Assembly: GCA_019843655.1 (NCBI GenBank)
Contig: JACDQD010000006.1
Span: 23,206,246-23,270,245, forward strand
Source of the DNA: Lethocerus indicus
Taxonomy: Eukaryota > Arthropoda > Insecta > Hemiptera > Belostomatidae
DNA: 64,000 bases
Direction of reading: 5' to 3'
Below the pieces are notes generated by a model. That model was given only the letters and a program-made list of their open reading frames with translations, was not told the DNA's origin and made no database searches. The position numbers were made by a program, and so were the translations under genes. This document shows positions 61,751 to 64,000 of the stretch, in pieces; the stretch's first letter is position 1; each line of letters begins with the position of its first letter.

Positions 61751-62931
61751 ATCGCGAAAGTAATCCTTACACATTTAACAGGAAACTTATAAGGCGGAAG
61801 AGCTCGAATTGTACTCAATAAAAATAGTTTTAATCTCTCACAAGTAGGGAGTTCCGCTCCAGTAAACTAGTAGTTCGTATAATTGCAGTTTCTTCTAATG
61901 TGTAATATAAAAATAAATTCTGTAACTTGTCTTACATATTTGAAAATCTTTAAGTTATAACTTATATTATCGGAAGGATAACTTACTGTGAATATTGTTT
62001 ACATTTTCAAGAGTCATGAATTCTCGACACTCAAGCTGATTGTTCCGAGAATCTGGTAGTCAAATTTTATAATATGTTTTTCAAGGATAATAATAAAACT
62101 AAACACGAGTAATCAAATATTCATTTGAAACTGAATATTTTTGTCAAAAAAACAATTTTTTTTAATTATCGCTATATTAGGACTATAGAAATTGATGCGG
62201 GTTCTATTAATTTTAGATATATTTTGAAGATCATTTTCATATTCAGCAAATCTGTTTATTCCGGACGAACATTACACGACAATTGAGTCCGGTAACGGGA
62301 AACTCCGCTAGAAACTGATATCTAACCGAAAAATCAAATGTTCTCCGATTGCCACCCGAATGAATACACATTGGCTGTGCTCGCAATGAAAGTGTATTTC
62401 ATCCGGATTGAACTCGTTTATTGGACGCCATTTAAACGGGGGTCCCTCGGTTAAACCGAACGTGTAACTAATAGTTTTCTGTATCCACCGAACGTGGAAA
62501 TGAAGCCAGCATCGAACAGCGATATAACAGCGCGCCATCGAATCTCTTTGATATCACCGTCCAATAATGACTCGAATAACAGTGCAACGATTCGAGCTTG
62601 AAATAGGTGAACCAGAGTTACGCGGTTAGTATTAAAAATTTACACACATCTCTCTAATAATTAGAGAACATACGCATATTATTATTAAATTATTACGGTT
62701 AGATATTCAACACAAAAAATACAGTTTCAAGAATGTAATTGCACTGTAGAATATTTACAGAAGGGACGGTTGATTTTGAATAAGCGTTCGTCAACGTCAC
62801 TATGAAAATAGGAGAAGGTTTGCGTTTAATAGACTATTAAACACCGCCGGTCTAGGCATAAACGGCAAACGAATTTGTGTTCAGCCAGCGTCACGGGCCC
62901 GATGTGTTGTTAACGCTGGATGCTCGAAAGG
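61751..62931. other. Non-coding DNA between the paired repeats
   Basis: AT-rich DNA with a GC-richer stretch at about 62280-62620. No gene, element end or RNA gene is supported. Confidence 0.5.
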
Positions 62932-63200
62932 GAATTAAAAAGTTATATAGACTCTGTTAGCTGAACAAACAACGGGTTTGGAGTTGAGTGTGCGAACGGA
63001 GGGAGGGGAAAAGAGAGAGGGAGAGAGTGTGTGATAGAGGGAGAGAGAGCGAGAGGGAAGTGTAAGGAGGGGAGATGCAGAGAGAAGTAATGCTGGTATA
63101 TGGAAGGGCAGAAGGACAAGGAGTCCAACTGACGGGCGGACTCGGGGCTTGATTTCATTACTAAGTTAAAACAGGGAAAACTAGAGGAAATTTTTCAACA
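62932..63200 (+). repeat. Diverged repeat, copy B, purine-rich core
   Basis: Same orientation as copy A, 1.42 kb downstream. Edges: GAATTAAAAAGTTATATAGA and GAACAAACAACGGGTTTG on the left, CTAAGTTAAAACAGG to GGAAATTTTTCAACA on the right. The core carries several GAGAGAG clusters, the binding core of the insect GAGA factor. The middle has diverged more than the edges. Confidence 0.65.
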
Positions 63201-64000
63201 GCTCTCAGTTAATCCCGGACGCCCCCTTTCTCCTGACGCGTTCTGTCTTCCCTCCCATATTTTTCTTAATTGAGTCCTCCCTTCTTTTTAGGCAATTCTG
63301 CAGTTAATTTAATTTCAATTCAATATTTATAGTTCAAATTATGACGAGAGGATTTGTAATGCAGTTATAATGTTGACAATTTGTTATAACTATTTGATTT
63401 TCTTTAAATATTGTCTTATATTCGTGGTTAAGAGTAATTAAACGTGAATTCAAAAAATACCAACTGCAAATGTACCAGTGGAAATATAATATTCCTTTTA
63501 TTTATTATTGATTACGCTCATACGCGATATTATCTTTGGAGGACACAAGTTGAGAAATTCTATCGATAATTACATGTGTGGACAACGGAATGGAAAAAGG
63601 GGCGCGTGTAGCTCATGTCCGGGAGGTTTAATGTTGGGTCACATTGCAGGCGAGACGGGGACATTCCGATAGCGCCCGGTGTGTGTCGCCTTTTTTTGTT
63701 AAAAAGCGGCCACGCATTATCTGTCCCTACACAAACAGCGATCTCGATTTGGGAAACGTTGCCGCTCGGGTCGGGCGCGATATATTGACTATAATTAGAG
63801 GTCTACGGGCTTTAGGGACCTGTGCAAGACTAATGCGCTCGCGTGACGCGGACATGCACCACCACACACAACTCGGATAACCGACGTTTCCGTTCGCCCC
63901 TGGAAATGTTACTTTCGCTCCCAATTCAGATTTGCAAAATTACTGAACCGAAAAAACTGAAATTATTTCAATATTTTAGCGTTTAGAAAGGATAATTAAA
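63201..64000. other. Non-coding DNA
   Basis: AT-rich DNA followed by a GC-richer island (about 63600-63900) that is open on both strands for 65-78 codons without domains. No gene is supported. Confidence 0.5.

Noticed and set aside
1..64000. Mitochondrial insertion, rRNA, spliceosomal RNA or bacterial features
   Set aside because: Looked for by eye on both strands; no stretch resembling these was seen.

Overview
This looks like a 64 kb piece of a large invertebrate animal genome, most likely an arthropod. The evidence is an AT-rich background, abundant (AT)n, (AG)n, (TCCC)n and (GGA)n microsatellites, very low coding density, exon-like islands bounded by AG...GT, and remnants of transposon families common in arthropods (Tc1/mariner, a piggyBac-like MITE with TTAA target sites, and Penelope-like fragments carrying hammerhead-ribozyme motifs). 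There is no operon structure, Shine-Dalgarno signal, rRNA, convincing tRNA or CRISPR array. Most long open frames are chance frames or run through simple repeats. The window reads as intronic or intergenic DNA of a gene desert.

Layout: 1-8.7 kb is non-coding, with a degenerate ~31-bp minisatellite at 5.7-6.1 kb. A Penelope-like/hammerhead fragment lies at 8.7-8.9 kb, followed by a single copy of a satellite-like motif. A 238-bp MITE with 32-bp inverted ends lies at 10.8-11.05 kb. From 11 to 21 kb the DNA is mostly featureless, with a second hammerhead copy on the minus strand at 18.4 kb. Coding-like islands follow at 21.5 kb (minus, weak) and 23.58-23.70 kb (plus, the best exon candidate). 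Two identical 30-bp sequences lie 1,088 bp apart at 25.9 and 27.0 kb. An internally deleted Tc1/mariner element lies at 27.77-28.27 kb, directly against an (AT)n array. A third hammerhead copy (plus) lies at 32.6 kb. From 33 to 43 kb there are alternating AT-rich DNA and GC-richer islands that resemble conserved regulatory elements. A piggyBac-like MITE with perfect TTAA duplications lies at 43.48-43.79 kb. An 11-unit, 49-bp satellite lies at 53.0-53.5 kb. A second plus-strand exon candidate lies at 59.27-59.38 kb. A pair of diverged purine-rich repeats lies at 61.5 and 62.9 kb.

The two plus-strand exon candidates are phase-compatible (the first ends on a codon boundary and the second starts on one), so they could belong to one gene with a ~35 kb intron. 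I do not recognise the protein. The most interesting signals are three hammerhead-like motifs in two orientations with a covarying stem I, the resemblance between the 49-bp satellite and a motif beside one of those copies, and the perfect 30-bp repeat. Functional assignments are by eye; no database search or folding program was run.
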